Of a DNA stretch of 64,000 nt, positions 56,254 to 64,000 are shown in pieces. The stretch's first letter is position 1. Every line of letters starts with the position of its first letter. Source of the stretch: UBA11574 sp963752565 (GTDB taxonomy: Bacteria > Desulfobacterota > Desulfobacteria > Desulfobacterales > UBA11574); contig CAVVZC010000006.1 in NCBI GenBank assembly GCA_963752565.1, positions 186,001-250,000 on the forward strand. The letters are read 5' to 3'. The notes beneath the pieces were generated by a model, which worked only from the letters and a program-made list of their open reading frames with translations, was not told the DNA's origin and did not search any database. The translations under genes and the position numbers were made by a program.

Positions 56254-56629
56254 TGTATTACCTCCATTCTAATTGAAAATTAACCAATCTGACTATAAAG
56301 AAAATTCACCGTCCCCTTTTAGGGCAGCAACAATCACCTCCTCTCATTATTTTTTCATTTTTTTTTAGATGTTATCATTCAATACTTCTTTGTATAAAGG
56401 TCAAAACATACAAAGAAGATCATATAAAATTAATATTTCTGCTTGTCAATAAAAAAGCAGGGTTTCAAAGCGTTAAACACCATTTTATTTTGAAGCTATG
56501 GTGTTACACTTTCTCTAATTGTTCTAATGGCTATTGTACAGACCCTCGACATGCTTTCCAAGATGCTGCCGGATGACCGAAATCTCCAAGGCCTGTGAAG
56601 GATATGTATGAACAATGGCGTGATTCAGA
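56254..56629. other. dsr promoter region
   Basis: 376 bp upstream of dsrA, AT-rich, with the operon promoter expected here. A 23-codon plus-strand frame (56528-56599) was seen but is not supported. No RNA motif recognised. Confidence 0.4.
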
Positions 56630-57698
56630 TCAAAAAAATCCGCCCGGCTGCAAGATAAAAGATGCTGCCGGAAACAGTCGGTCTAAAGGTTCTGGAAACA
56701 CGCTGATGAGTGGTTTTAATGCCAGTGCTTCAAAAAAGCCCTTCAGGATTCCTTTGAGCGCAACATCATCAGACCACACGATGTCTCCAACCCCATCCAG
56801 CCGGTCAATACGCATTTTGATTGCCATATTCAAAAAAAATACCAGCAATGCTTCTAAAATCAATTCAGAATCTGGTTCTATGGATTCAGACACGATAGTG
56901 TTCTCATACATGGATCTGTATTGTCTCACGGTGACAAGCTTTAACTCGATATCATCTTTTTGACACTTTAAAACAAAATCACCGGCAGCATGATGCCACG
57001 AAAATATCTGTTCAAACGTTTCGACGTTATAATAATAGGTTAAAATCTTCGCGGCCTGCCGGTAAAGTTCCATGGTTTGATGGGGTGTAAGGAAAAAGTT
57101 CCCGTGTTCATGATCCCATACAATGATTTTGTATTTTTTATCATCAGGATCAAGGGACATGTGGAATTCGTTAAACCCCTCGAACCATTCACCTAAAAAC
57201 ATCCGGGTTTCAACTTGATCCATTTTTGTAAAAACGTTGCCCTGGGCGTATACTTTGGGAATAAACGAATCAGGGTACTGTGTGTCGAGCGTTTTTAAAA
57301 GCCGGTATTCTCTTTGAGCACATTGTTTTCCGACGTCTGTAACAGCAACGTTCAAGACAAAGGGAATCTTGACGGCCTGCAAAACAGCTTCAACTTTGGC
57401 TGGATGATAAAACTCGCCGTGTTTGTCGAGAAAGATTCTGATCTCTTCTATTTCTTCAGGATGCTATATTTCGATGAAGATGTTGGGAGACCGACTGTGT
57501 AATGATCGCATATCGGTCTCTTTCCAGAAAATTTCGCGCAGCTGTAAAATAGTCGCCGTGATTTATGAAAATATCACTATCCGACTCAAATGTTACAGCG
57601 GATTGATGTCGGCTGAGGGGAATGGGAGTCGACCATACAAAATCACCCTCCCGGACAGGATTGTTTCTGCTGGATAAAAAAAACTTGAATCTCGGCAT
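56630..57698 (-). CDS. Unrecognised protein, possibly kinase-like fold, one frameshift
   Basis: A frame from ATG 57698 (MPRFKFFLSSRNNPVREGDF to VSQHLHRNI) must shift by one extra base near 57464 to continue HPEEIEEIRIFLDKHGEFYH, then run to the stop at 56630, about 355 residues. The middle (QREYRLLKTLD, SFIPKVYAQGNVF, LGEWFEGFNEFHMS, WHHAAGDFVLK) resembles in layout the small-molecule or protein kinase fold, with WHHAAGD where a catalytic loop might be. This is weak. No named family. Lies between dsrA and a TPR gene on the same strand, so it may be part of the dsr neighbourhood. Confidence 0.65.
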
Positions 57699-57722
57699 GC
57701 AGGCTTCTTCTGCTGATATTGT

Positions 57723-58343
57723 TTATCTGTATTTTTTGATTTCATCTAAAATTTCAGGGGCAACCTCATAACCGAGTTCCACCGCTTTATCCACATGTTT
57801 AACAGCAAGCGCATATTCCTCTTTTTCGAGGTAAGCGATGGCCAGATTGTTGTATGCCACGGCAAAGTCCGGTTCGAGGTCAATGACCTTCAGGCTGGTC
57901 TCGATGCTTTCATCAATCATCCCTTTCATGAGATATGCATTGGCCAATGTGGTATAGGCCTGCAGAAATTTGGGATTCCATCGAATCGCTTTTTCAAGGG
58001 CAGAGATCGCTTCCTCAATATTTCCCAATTGAAGATGCGCAAATCCAATATTTCCATAACCTTCGGCAAATCCTGCCCTTGCCTGTACCGCCAGCTTATT
58101 GTATTTAAGGCAACCTTCCAGATCCCCGCGCTGCAGACAGATCCCTCCCAGCTGAACATACGCCTCTGCAAGATTCGGGCTACACTCGATAGCCGCAAAA
58201 AGTTCCTTTTCAGCTTCCTCGTATTTTTTAAGCCCCAGTAAGCCAATTGCAAGGTTATAATGGGATGTGCCGCATTCAGGGTTTGCGGCAATGGCCGCCT
58301 TTTGGTGAGCAATATATTCTTGTACGTTTTTTGCTTTTGCCAT
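57723..58343 (-). CDS. Cytoplasmic tetratricopeptide-repeat protein
   Basis: 206 residues with about five TPR units: HYNLAIGLLGLKKYEEAEKE, AYVQLGGICLQRGDLEGCLK, GYGNIGFAHLQLGNIEEAIS, AYTTLANAYLMKGMIDESIE and AYNNLAIAYLEKEEYALAVK. There is no signal peptide. AAGGA precedes ATG 58343. It lies 24 bp before the unrecognised gene and upstream of the dsr operon on the same strand. Probably a protein-protein scaffold; the partner is unknown. Confidence 0.85.
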   Translation of the reverse strand: MAKAKNVQEYIAHQKAAIAANPECGTSHYNLAIGLLGLKKYEEAEKELFAAIECSPNLAEAYVQLGGICLQRGDLEGCLKYNKLAVQARAGFAEGYGNIGFAHLQLGNIEEAISALEKAIRWNPKFLQAYTTLANAYLMKGMIDESIETSLKVIDLEPDFAVAYNNLAIAYLEKEEYALAVKHVDKAVELGYEVAPEILDEIKKYR

Positions 58344-58664
58344 TGTATAATCCTTTTTTTTTTTTTTATTTTAAGTGTTTCGCACCGAATATTGCTAAAA
58401 AGCCTTAAAAAATGTTTCCGGCCGAACGTTTACCGGCATTGCTGAAAATTAAGACGGCAAACTTGAGATCAATTTTAAGCTGTCCTGGTTATTATTTCAT
58501 CAACCGATTGTCAAGGAAAAACAAAACCTAGACATTATTTGAAGACCGATCTTTTTGCTTGACACAACGTATACCTTTTTTTAGGTTTGGAGTTCAATCA
58601 TTTTAATACGGCACCCTGATTGTTTTCCAAAGACAACAACCATATGTGTGAAAAGGGGGATGTT
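58344..58664. other. Intergenic between divergent genes
   Basis: 321 bp with no gene. TTGACA at 58559-58564 with TAGGTT 17 bases later is a weak promoter candidate for the DapA-family gene. Confidence 0.35.
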
Positions 58665-59699
58665 ATGATCGCAGGATGTTTCACGGCAATTGTTACACCA
58701 TTTAAAGACGATGCTGTCGACTATGAAGGTCTGGGCAAATTATCAGACTTCCAGATCAAAAATGGAATTACCGGAATATTGGCCGTGGGGACCACCGGAG
58801 AGAGTCCTGTTTTGAGCTGGGATGAACATAACCGCGTTATTGAAACCGTTGCAGAAAAGACAAGAGGTAAGTGTATTTGCATTGCCGGTGCCGGAAGCAA
58901 TAACACAAAGGAATCTCTGGAAGGAACAAAACATGCGGTCTCAGTCGGTGCAGATGCGGTTCTGCTGGTGGATCCATACTACAATGGACCCAGCTCTATT
59001 GAAATACGCAAAGAATATGTCGCTCCGGTGGCCAAAGCTGCTCCGAATATAGAAATTATTCCTTATGTCATTCCGGGCAGAACCGGTGCACAACTGTTGC
59101 CTGAAGATTTGGCACTTTTAAATGAAACCTTTGATAATGTTAACACGGTCAAAGAAGCCACCGGTAATCTTGAAAACATGAAGAATACAAGAAGATGCTG
59201 CGGATCGGATTTTACCATATTGTCCGGAGATGACGGGATGACATTGGAAATGATGTCGGATCCTGAGATAAAGGCTTCCGGAGTCATTTCTGTGGCGTCG
59301 AATGTGGTGCCCAAAGCGGTGACACAGATGGTTCACCTGCTTCAGGAGGGTAACCAGGCTGATGCCAAAAAACTGCTCAGCGCCCTTGAACCTCTGTTTG
59401 ATCTGGTAACGGTTAAAACAATGGAAACGACACCTTTTGGTGAAGTGGTATGCCGCGCCAGAAACCCGCTGGCTTACAAAACACTGATGTCGATTCTGGG
59501 AATGCCCGCCGGCAGATGCAGGCGGCCTCTTGGGAAAATGACGCGAAACGGCCTTGAAACGGTGCTTAACGCTGCGCGAAAAGTACAGGCGGATAATCCT
59601 CAAATATTGGAACCTGTGGCCGAATTCTTCAATGTTGACATTGAGGGGCGCTTAAACGATCCATCCATATTGGAAGGGCTTTATTACGAAGAATATTGA
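58665..59699 (+). CDS. Dihydrodipicolinate synthase/N-acetylneuraminate lyase (DapA) family enzyme
   Basis: 344 residues from ATG 58665 (AAGGGGG upstream; the frame is open to 58620). Marks of the Schiff-base aldolase family: GCFTAIVTPFKDDAVDYEGL, GTTGESPVLSWDEH, the Tyr in IIPYVIPGRTGAQL and the Schiff-base Lys in NTVKEATGNLENM. The protein is about 50 residues longer than DapA, with a C-terminal extension (VLNAARKVQADNPQILEPVA and following). It could make dihydrodipicolinate for lysine, or act on another 2-oxo acid. No lysine gene is adjacent, so I give no symbol. Confidence 0.88.
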   Translation: MIAGCFTAIVTPFKDDAVDYEGLGKLSDFQIKNGITGILAVGTTGESPVLSWDEHNRVIETVAEKTRGKCICIAGAGSNNTKESLEGTKHAVSVGADAVLLVDPYYNGPSSIEIRKEYVAPVAKAAPNIEIIPYVIPGRTGAQLLPEDLALLNETFDNVNTVKEATGNLENMKNTRRCCGSDFTILSGDDGMTLEMMSDPEIKASGVISVASNVVPKAVTQMVHLLQEGNQADAKKLLSALEPLFDLVTVKTMETTPFGEVVCRARNPLAYKTLMSILGMPAGRCRRPLGKMTRNGLETVLNAARKVQADNPQILEPVAEFFNVDIEGRLNDPSILEGLYYEEY

Positions 59700-59872
59700 T
59701 GACCTCGCAAAAGTTAAAAAAATAAATTTTTGCGAGATGCTTTGTATTTGGTGTTTAGTATTTTCAGATCCAACAATTTGATATATCATTTAGTGCTCTA
59801 ATTCATAAGTACGATGACATATTTTTATCAGGACAACTTCCCAGATAAGTTGAAGTTCAAAAGTGTGAAGTG

Positions 59873-59960
59873 TGAAGTGCCTAAAATGAGCTAAAGTTGA
59901 GGAACGCGCTTTCAGCGCGATCAATTATAATTAAAATTGATAAAATACCTTAACTTCCCC
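59873..59960. repeat. Dispersed inverted repeat (family IV), copy 3
   Basis: GAAGTGCCTAAAATGAGCTA with AAGTTGAGGAA is followed by a hairpin CGCGCT-TTC-AGCGCG and ends in CCTTAACTTC. The arms are short and imperfect but in the same order as the copy at 10036-10142. Confidence 0.6.
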
Positions 59961-60072
59961 GATGAATACGGGATAAATAGGCATTTTAAACTTTTGCATG
60001 CTTAGAGAGAATAAACCAAGGTATAAATACGTTACCGTATTTAAGAATACATGTACTTAGTTATCACGGTGT

Positions 60073-60114
60073 GATGCCGGATATTATTATGCTCAACATG
60101 AGGTATCCGGCATC
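60073..60114. repeat. Perfect 11-bp inverted repeat with 20-nt loop
   Basis: GATGCCGGATA (60073-60083) and TATCCGGCATC (60104-60114). It lies 12 bp past the stop of the minus-strand YkgJ-type gene and may act as a weak terminator; no T-run on either strand. Confidence 0.5.
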
Positions 60115-60125
60115 AAAATTCTTTT

Positions 60126-60908
60126 CTAAGAGTTCTGATCTTCTTTCAATTTAAAACTGCCTTCCTTAAACAGAACGTCTTTTAGCCACTTCAAACCAAA
60201 TTTTAAAAGTGCTATTTCATCTTTTTTGATTTTTTCTATGGTTTCAGCGTCAATGTTATATCGATCCAAGAAAGAGCTTTCAAAAACAAAAGCTTTAAAT
60301 TTATCGATATTGTAGCTGACTAAAAAAAACATTTTTTTACTTTCTTCCATGAGCTTGAGATTGGGAGGAAAAGATCGCTTACGCACCACCAGATCGGTCC
60401 ATTCGGCGTTGATGTCATCGTGGATATCGACCCCCTGATCTTTTCGCCACTCACGGATGGTCCAATCTTTTTCTTCTTCAAACCCCAGACAGTGCGGTTC
60501 ATGAACAAAAAAATAAAATCCTTCATCACCCACCTGCTTTTTATGGCTGAGCGAAGCAACTCCCAGAGGATAATACCGGCAGGTGGTGGGCCTGTCTGCA
60601 TATATGATGCAACCATCGTCTTTGACAAAAGGACATGATTGTAAATCGTCATCCATCAACTTTAAGGTCACAACCGGCAAATCGGTTTTTTCTAAAAGCT
60701 GGGGAGTGGTGTACATCACAAGAAATTCTTCCGAAGACAGCTGCAAGCATCTTTTGAGTCTGATAATATCATAGGGCGTTAGGATGATATTAATCCCCCT
60801 GCAGCATTTGGTGAAACATTTTACGCCCTTATGACATTTAAATTTGAACTTATTATCTAATTTTAGCCGAACAGGCTCTATATCAGCCATACGATCTGAT
60901 GAATTCAT
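60126..60908 (-). CDS. YkgJ-family cysteine cluster protein
   Basis: 260 residues. The conserved cysteines are in KCHKGVKCFTKCCRGINIIL (about residues 19-38), SCPFVKDDGCIIYADRPTTC and RYYPLGVASL (about 90-120), matching the zinc or iron-sulfur YkgJ/CxxCxxxxC group. The remainder is acidic and charged with no signal. Function unknown; the cluster suggests metal binding. Single gene. Confidence 0.85.
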   Translation of the reverse strand: MNSSDRMADIEPVRLKLDNKFKFKCHKGVKCFTKCCRGINIILTPYDIIRLKRCLQLSSEEFLVMYTTPQLLEKTDLPVVTLKLMDDDLQSCPFVKDDGCIIYADRPTTCRYYPLGVASLSHKKQVGDEGFYFFVHEPHCLGFEEEKDWTIREWRKDQGVDIHDDINAEWTDLVVRKRSFPPNLKLMEESKKMFFLVSYNIDKFKAFVFESSFLDRYNIDAETIEKIKKDEIALLKFGLKWLKDVLFKEGSFKLKEDQNS

Positions 60909-61431
60909 ATTTTTTCTTCCTTTTTCATATTAAAATTTTGGACCTTACTACCTGAATTTTGCACGAGTTGGAGGCTTTCATCTGCAAGGCATTTAAGGGT
61001 GAAGCCATAGTGTACTATTGCGAACCCTTAATAACGCAGCAGATGGAAGCCTCCGACTCGCCCATAGGGTGAAAATTGATGAGGAAAAAATATTATCATC
61101 CTTTTTACCATTTGGGTATAATTTTGGTAAAATTATATTGTTTAAACCCTTTTCTATTAAGCATTAAAAAGTTTCTCATCAATTTTCATGCAAGATTCAG
61201 GTACTAACTGAAGCACCGGCCGATGTCAACCATTGAAAAATAAGATATTATCTGCCAAAATCTTCTTAAAAAGTAACATTTCAATTAGGGCCCAAGGCGG
61301 CAAATACCCGTAGCACCGATTTACTGAGAAGTTGCCTTAAACATAACTTAGGTCTTGATTTCAACTCAAAAAATGCTATAGCTTTCGAATCGTATGGTAT
61401 TGTTGAATTTTTTATATCATAGAGGTTTCTT
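60909..61431. other. Intergenic region with family II element
   Basis: 523 bp with no gene. Contains copy F of the dispersed element (60964-61060). The rest is AT-rich and should include promoters of the divergent genes. Confidence 0.5.
60964..61060. repeat. Dispersed element (family II), copy F
   Basis: The arms GAGTTGGAGGCTTTCATCTG (60965 on) and CAGATGGAAGCCTCCGACTC (61040-61059) pair at 19 of 21 positions. The interior CTGCAAGGCATTTAAGGGTG and AAGCC..GTACTATTGCGAAC keeps the spacing of copies D and E (GCAAGGCGCAGGG; GTGAAGCTGTA; CGAACGCCC), but the inner stem has changed on both sides together (GGCATTTAAGGG with CCCTTAATAACG). Confidence 0.65.
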
Positions 61432-61875
61432 ATGGATGAACTGATCTGCTCTGAATTCAAACTCGGACGTCGCTTGTTAGGACGCCTTCCTCACGGAAAA
61501 GACCTGATCACATCCATTGAGAACTTTTGCAGGGCATCCGATATCCGGACAGCAACATTTTCCGTTATTGGTGCTGTTTCGTCTGCCACCATAGGCGTTT
61601 ATGACCAAAAACAACACGTCTATGTCACTTTTACTGAAAATGCAACCATGGAAATCGTAAATTGCATCGGCAATGTTTCATTAAAGGATAAGACGTTGGT
61701 AATCCAATCCCACATTGTCCTGGCCGATGAACACGGAAAAATAATCGGTGGTCACCTTTTTTCAGAAACCATACTTTTTGCCGGAGAAATTGATCTTCAG
61801 GAAATGACCGGGAAACCTTTAGAAAGGGTTTACGACGACAACACGGGGCTTATGCTTTGGAATTTAGAGAGTTAA
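61432..61875 (+). CDS. PPC/DUF296 domain protein
   Basis: 147 residues. Family marks are FKLGRRLLGRLPHGKDLITS at about 8-27, TFSVIGAVSSATIGVYD at about 42-58, CIGNVSLKDKTLVIQSHIVL and the glycine-His motif KIIGGHLFSETILFAGEIDL. PPC domains form trimers; in plants they occur in AT-hook DNA-binding proteins, in bacteria their role is unknown. Followed 14 bp later by ilvE on the same strand, probably one transcript. Confidence 0.9.
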   Translation: MDELICSEFKLGRRLLGRLPHGKDLITSIENFCRASDIRTATFSVIGAVSSATIGVYDQKQHVYVTFTENATMEIVNCIGNVSLKDKTLVIQSHIVLADEHGKIIGGHLFSETILFAGEIDLQEMTGKPLERVYDDNTGLMLWNLES

Positions 61876-61888
61876 AAAGGAGAGTAGC

Positions 61889-62950
61889 ATGAAACTGACC
61901 ATTACAAAGGCCGATCAATTAAAGACCAAACCAGACGATTCCAAACTCAGTTTTGGTACCATTTTTACAGATTACATGTTCAACATGGATTACAATCCTC
62001 AAGATGGATGGCATAATCCACGTATCGAGCCCTATGCATCCATAGATATGGACCCGGCAACCATGGTGCTTCATTATGGCCAGGGTGTTTTTGAAGGTCT
62101 CAAAGCATACAGGACAGAAACAGACGCTGTCCAACTTTTCCGTCCAAAAGACAATTTTAAACGGATGAACAACTCTTCGCGCCGTTTATGCATACCTGAA
62201 ATTGATGAAAATCTTGCATTAGACTTCCTCAAAGAACTTCTGACCATTGAAAAAGACTGGGTGCCCAGCGCTCCGGGAACCTCTCTTTACATACGGCCAA
62301 CGATCATCGCCACAGATCCTTTTTTAGGTGTGCGTGCCTCGCATACCTATCGATTCTTCATCATTCTTTCTCCTGTAGGTGCCTATTATGCCGAAGGGTT
62401 TAACCCCGTCAAAATTTGGGTCACCCGTCACTATGTGCGGGCCGTTCGAGGCGGTGTGGGTGAAGCCAAAACGCCCGGAAATTACGCCGCAAGTCTTTAT
62501 GCCGCTGAACAGGCACACAAGCATGGTTACAACCAGGTTTTGTGGCTTGACGGCATTGAGCAGGAATATATCGAAGAAGTCGGCGCAATGAACATCTTTT
62601 TCGTCATCAATGGTGAGCTGATCACCCCCATGCTAAATGGAAGCATCCTCCCGGGTATTACCAGAGATTCTGTAATGGGCCTTGCCAAAATGTGGGGCAT
62701 AAAGGTTTCTGAGCGAAAAATCGGCATCAGCGAAGTGATAGATGTCCATGCCTCTGGAAAACTTGACGAAATTTTTGGTTCAGGTACTGCAGCCGTTATT
62801 TCTCCGGTGGGTGAAATCAAGGTCGGAGATACCGTAATAACCGTCAGTGACGGCAAAGTCGGCGCCATGGCAAACAGATTCTACAAAGAATTAACAGATA
62901 TTCAGTACGGTAAAACCAAAGATCCTGCAAAATGGATTGAACCCATATAA
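61889..62950 (+). CDS. ilvE: Branched-chain amino acid aminotransferase
   Basis: 353 residues of the class IV PLP fold (the longer BCAT type). VLHYGQGVFEGLKAYRTE is at about 60-77, RRLCIPEIDENLAL follows, the PLP Lys is in GGVGEAKTPGNYAASLYAAE (about 192-211), and LDGIEQEYIEEVGAMNIFFV and EIFGSGTAAVISPVGEIK are late. It moves amino groups between glutamate and the keto acids of Leu, Ile and Val. AAAGGAGAG precedes the ATG. Downstream a sugar-nucleotide gene starts after 95 bp. Confidence 0.95.
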   Translation: MKLTITKADQLKTKPDDSKLSFGTIFTDYMFNMDYNPQDGWHNPRIEPYASIDMDPATMVLHYGQGVFEGLKAYRTETDAVQLFRPKDNFKRMNNSSRRLCIPEIDENLALDFLKELLTIEKDWVPSAPGTSLYIRPTIIATDPFLGVRASHTYRFFIILSPVGAYYAEGFNPVKIWVTRHYVRAVRGGVGEAKTPGNYAASLYAAEQAHKHGYNQVLWLDGIEQEYIEEVGAMNIFFVINGELITPMLNGSILPGITRDSVMGLAKMWGIKVSERKIGISEVIDVHASGKLDEIFGSGTAAVISPVGEIKVGDTVITVSDGKVGAMANRFYKELTDIQYGKTKDPAKWIEPI

Positions 62951-63045
62951 CCATAAGGATCATCTCCCGATGAGTTGTAGTTAATTTGAGTAAAATAAGT
63001 GGGTCATCTCCAATTGGGAAGGTGTGATCCCAAGCAGAAAAACTT

Positions 63046-64000
63046 ATGCAAAAAAATTCAGATACACACAAATACCTCCCATCTTTTATATTAAAGATGG
63101 AACGTGCGAACCTTCATCCTGTTGTCATCGATACGTTTTCCCATTATTATAAAAAAATCATTTCAGGCGCAACCGGCCTTATCTCTGACAAAGATATAGA
63201 GCCGGTGACCTCAGACAATATCGAAAATGCCGATCGCATTCAAAAATATGCCGAAGCCGGCAGGCATGCGTCTTTCAATGCTGTGATGATAAAACTCAAC
63301 GGTGGTCTGGGCACCAGTATGGGGCTTACACGGGCAAAGTCTCTTCTTAAAGTAAAAAATGAAAAAACCTTTCTTGAAATTATATTAAAACAGGCAGAAA
63401 AGCGTCATGTAAACCTTGCCCTGATGAACAGTTTCAGCACCCATGAGGACACGCTCGACGCCCTTTCAAAAATTAAACCGCCAGCTTCACCGCTCTTATT
63501 CCTTCAGAATAAGTTTCCAAAAATTCTTCAGAAAAATTTTGCACCGGCTGACTGGCCCAAGAATCCTGATCTGGAATGGAATCCTCCCGGGCATGGTGAT
63601 ATATACTCGGCTGTTTACACATCCGGGATATTAAACACACTACTCGACAAAGGAATCGTATATGCTTTCATTTCAAATTCGGACAATTTAGGAGCGACAC
63701 TGGATGAATCGCTTCTGGGGTATTTTGTTGAAAAGGGTTTCCCTTTTATGATGGAAGTGGCCCCCAGAACCCCTTCGGACGTAAAAGGAGGGCATATCGC
63801 AAGACATAAAGACGGACGATTGATTCTGAGAGAGTCGGCCCAGTGCCCGGAAAATGAACTGAGCGCATTCAGAGACATAAAGCGCTATGGATTTTTCAAC
63901 ACCAACAATATCTGGATAAATCTCAAAGTACTTCACAAGTTGATCCAAAAGAGCGGGGCTGTAAAACTCCCCATAATCCGCAATCCCAAAACCCTCGACC
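63046..64000 (+). CDS. UTP-glucose-1-phosphate uridylyltransferase (UDPGP family), 3' end outside window
   Basis: ATG 63046 opens a frame that is uninterrupted to the window end (318 codons). MIKLNGGLGTSMGLTRAKSL (about residues 85-104) is the nucleotide-binding loop of the UDPGP family. LLFLQNKFPKILQ, WNPPGHGDIYSAVYTSG and YAFISNSDNLGATLDESLLG match the eukaryotic-type UGPase core rather than GalU. FFNTNNIWINLKVL follows. It makes UDP-sugars from UTP and sugar-1-phosphate. No strong ribosome site is seen. Sugar specificity is not certain. Confidence 0.92.
   Translation, partial: MQKNSDTHKYLPSFILKMERANLHPVVIDTFSHYYKKIISGATGLISDKDIEPVTSDNIENADRIQKYAEAGRHASFNAVMIKLNGGLGTSMGLTRAKSLLKVKNEKTFLEIILKQAEKRHVNLALMNSFSTHEDTLDALSKIKPPASPLLFLQNKFPKILQKNFAPADWPKNPDLEWNPPGHGDIYSAVYTSGILNTLLDKGIVYAFISNSDNLGATLDESLLGYFVEKGFPFMMEVAPRTPSDVKGGHIARHKDGRLILRESAQCPENELSAFRDIKRYGFFNTNNIWINLKVLHKLIQKSGAVKLPIIRNPKTLD

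Larger units (their letters stand above)
59700..60125. other. Intergenic region between convergent genes, with repeats
   Basis: No gene. Contains the family IV repeat (59873-59960), the palindrome AAATACG-TTAC-CGTATTT (60025-60042) and the inverted repeat at 60073-60114. Confidence 0.5.

Noticed and set aside
56528..56599. 23-codon plus-strand ORF upstream of dsrA
   Set aside because: Very short, no ribosome site, no conservation evidence available.

Overview
The window looks like chromosome of a strictly anaerobic, sulfate-reducing Desulfobacterota bacterium, probably of the order Desulfobacterales. The evidence is a dissimilatory sulfite reductase locus (dsrA-dsrB-dsrD-dsrN), a tetraheme cytochrome c3, a DsrC-fold protein, a Ni-CO dehydrogenase catalytic subunit (CooS), a glutaredoxin/ferredoxin-thioredoxin-reductase pair and a molybdenum-cofactor set. 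Base composition is moderate and intergenic DNA is AT-rich. I see no rRNA, tRNA, CRISPR array, intact transposase or prophage.

Layout. 0-6.4 kb: the 3' part of a copper P1B-ATPase, a tiny Cys-rich repeat protein with its own terminator, a methyltransferase, a TPR protein, an SpmA-SpmB fusion and a frameshifted VWA-OmpA protein. 6.6-13.7 kb is an untidy accessory stretch, mostly on the minus strand. It holds a GLG1-type Cys-repeat protein, a frameshifted phospholipase-D lipoprotein, a MazEF-type toxin-antitoxin pair and a truncated AAA ATPase. Three genes here are cut by in-frame stops: a lipoprotein, a NarL-type regulator and a K+ channel. 13.8-19.6 kb is an intact tripartite RND efflux operon (adaptor, pump, outer-membrane channel). 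20.5-23.1 kb carries a triple CxxC protein, lipB-lipA and a DsrC-like protein lacking the arm cysteines.

23.6-32.4 kb has redox and housekeeping genes (FTR/glutaredoxin, nitroreductase, DUF255 thioredoxin-fold protein, cooS, a sigma-54 activator, a TIGR02757 protein). 32.6-44.8 kb has traB-like, purN, a membrane protein, a CDF transporter, an MFS transporter, a hybrid histidine kinase, lnt, prfB with a programmed +1 frameshift, and an HD-domain gene. 44.8-47.6 kb has moaB and pyrR facing mobA-moaE-moaC. 47.9-51.8 kb has a small membrane protein, mltA, tatB-tatC and cytochrome c3. 52-56.3 kb is the dsr locus. 56.6-64 kb has an unrecognised protein, a TPR protein, a DapA-family enzyme, a YkgJ-type Cys-cluster protein, a PPC/DUF296 protein, ilvE and the start of a UDP-sugar pyrophosphorylase gene.

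Two features stand out. First, short dispersed elements recur in many intergenic gaps. Within a family the core is conserved, but the terminal arms differ from copy to copy while remaining self-complementary inside each copy. Second, indel frameshifts are strongly clustered. I reconstruct one in tatC, two in dsrN, three in dsrB, six in dsrA and one in the next gene (50.6-57.5 kb), against none recognised in the 36 kb between 14 and 50 kb. The encoded residues on both sides of each break remain typical of the families. A local sequencing or assembly problem is therefore more likely than true decay, but both should be tested.
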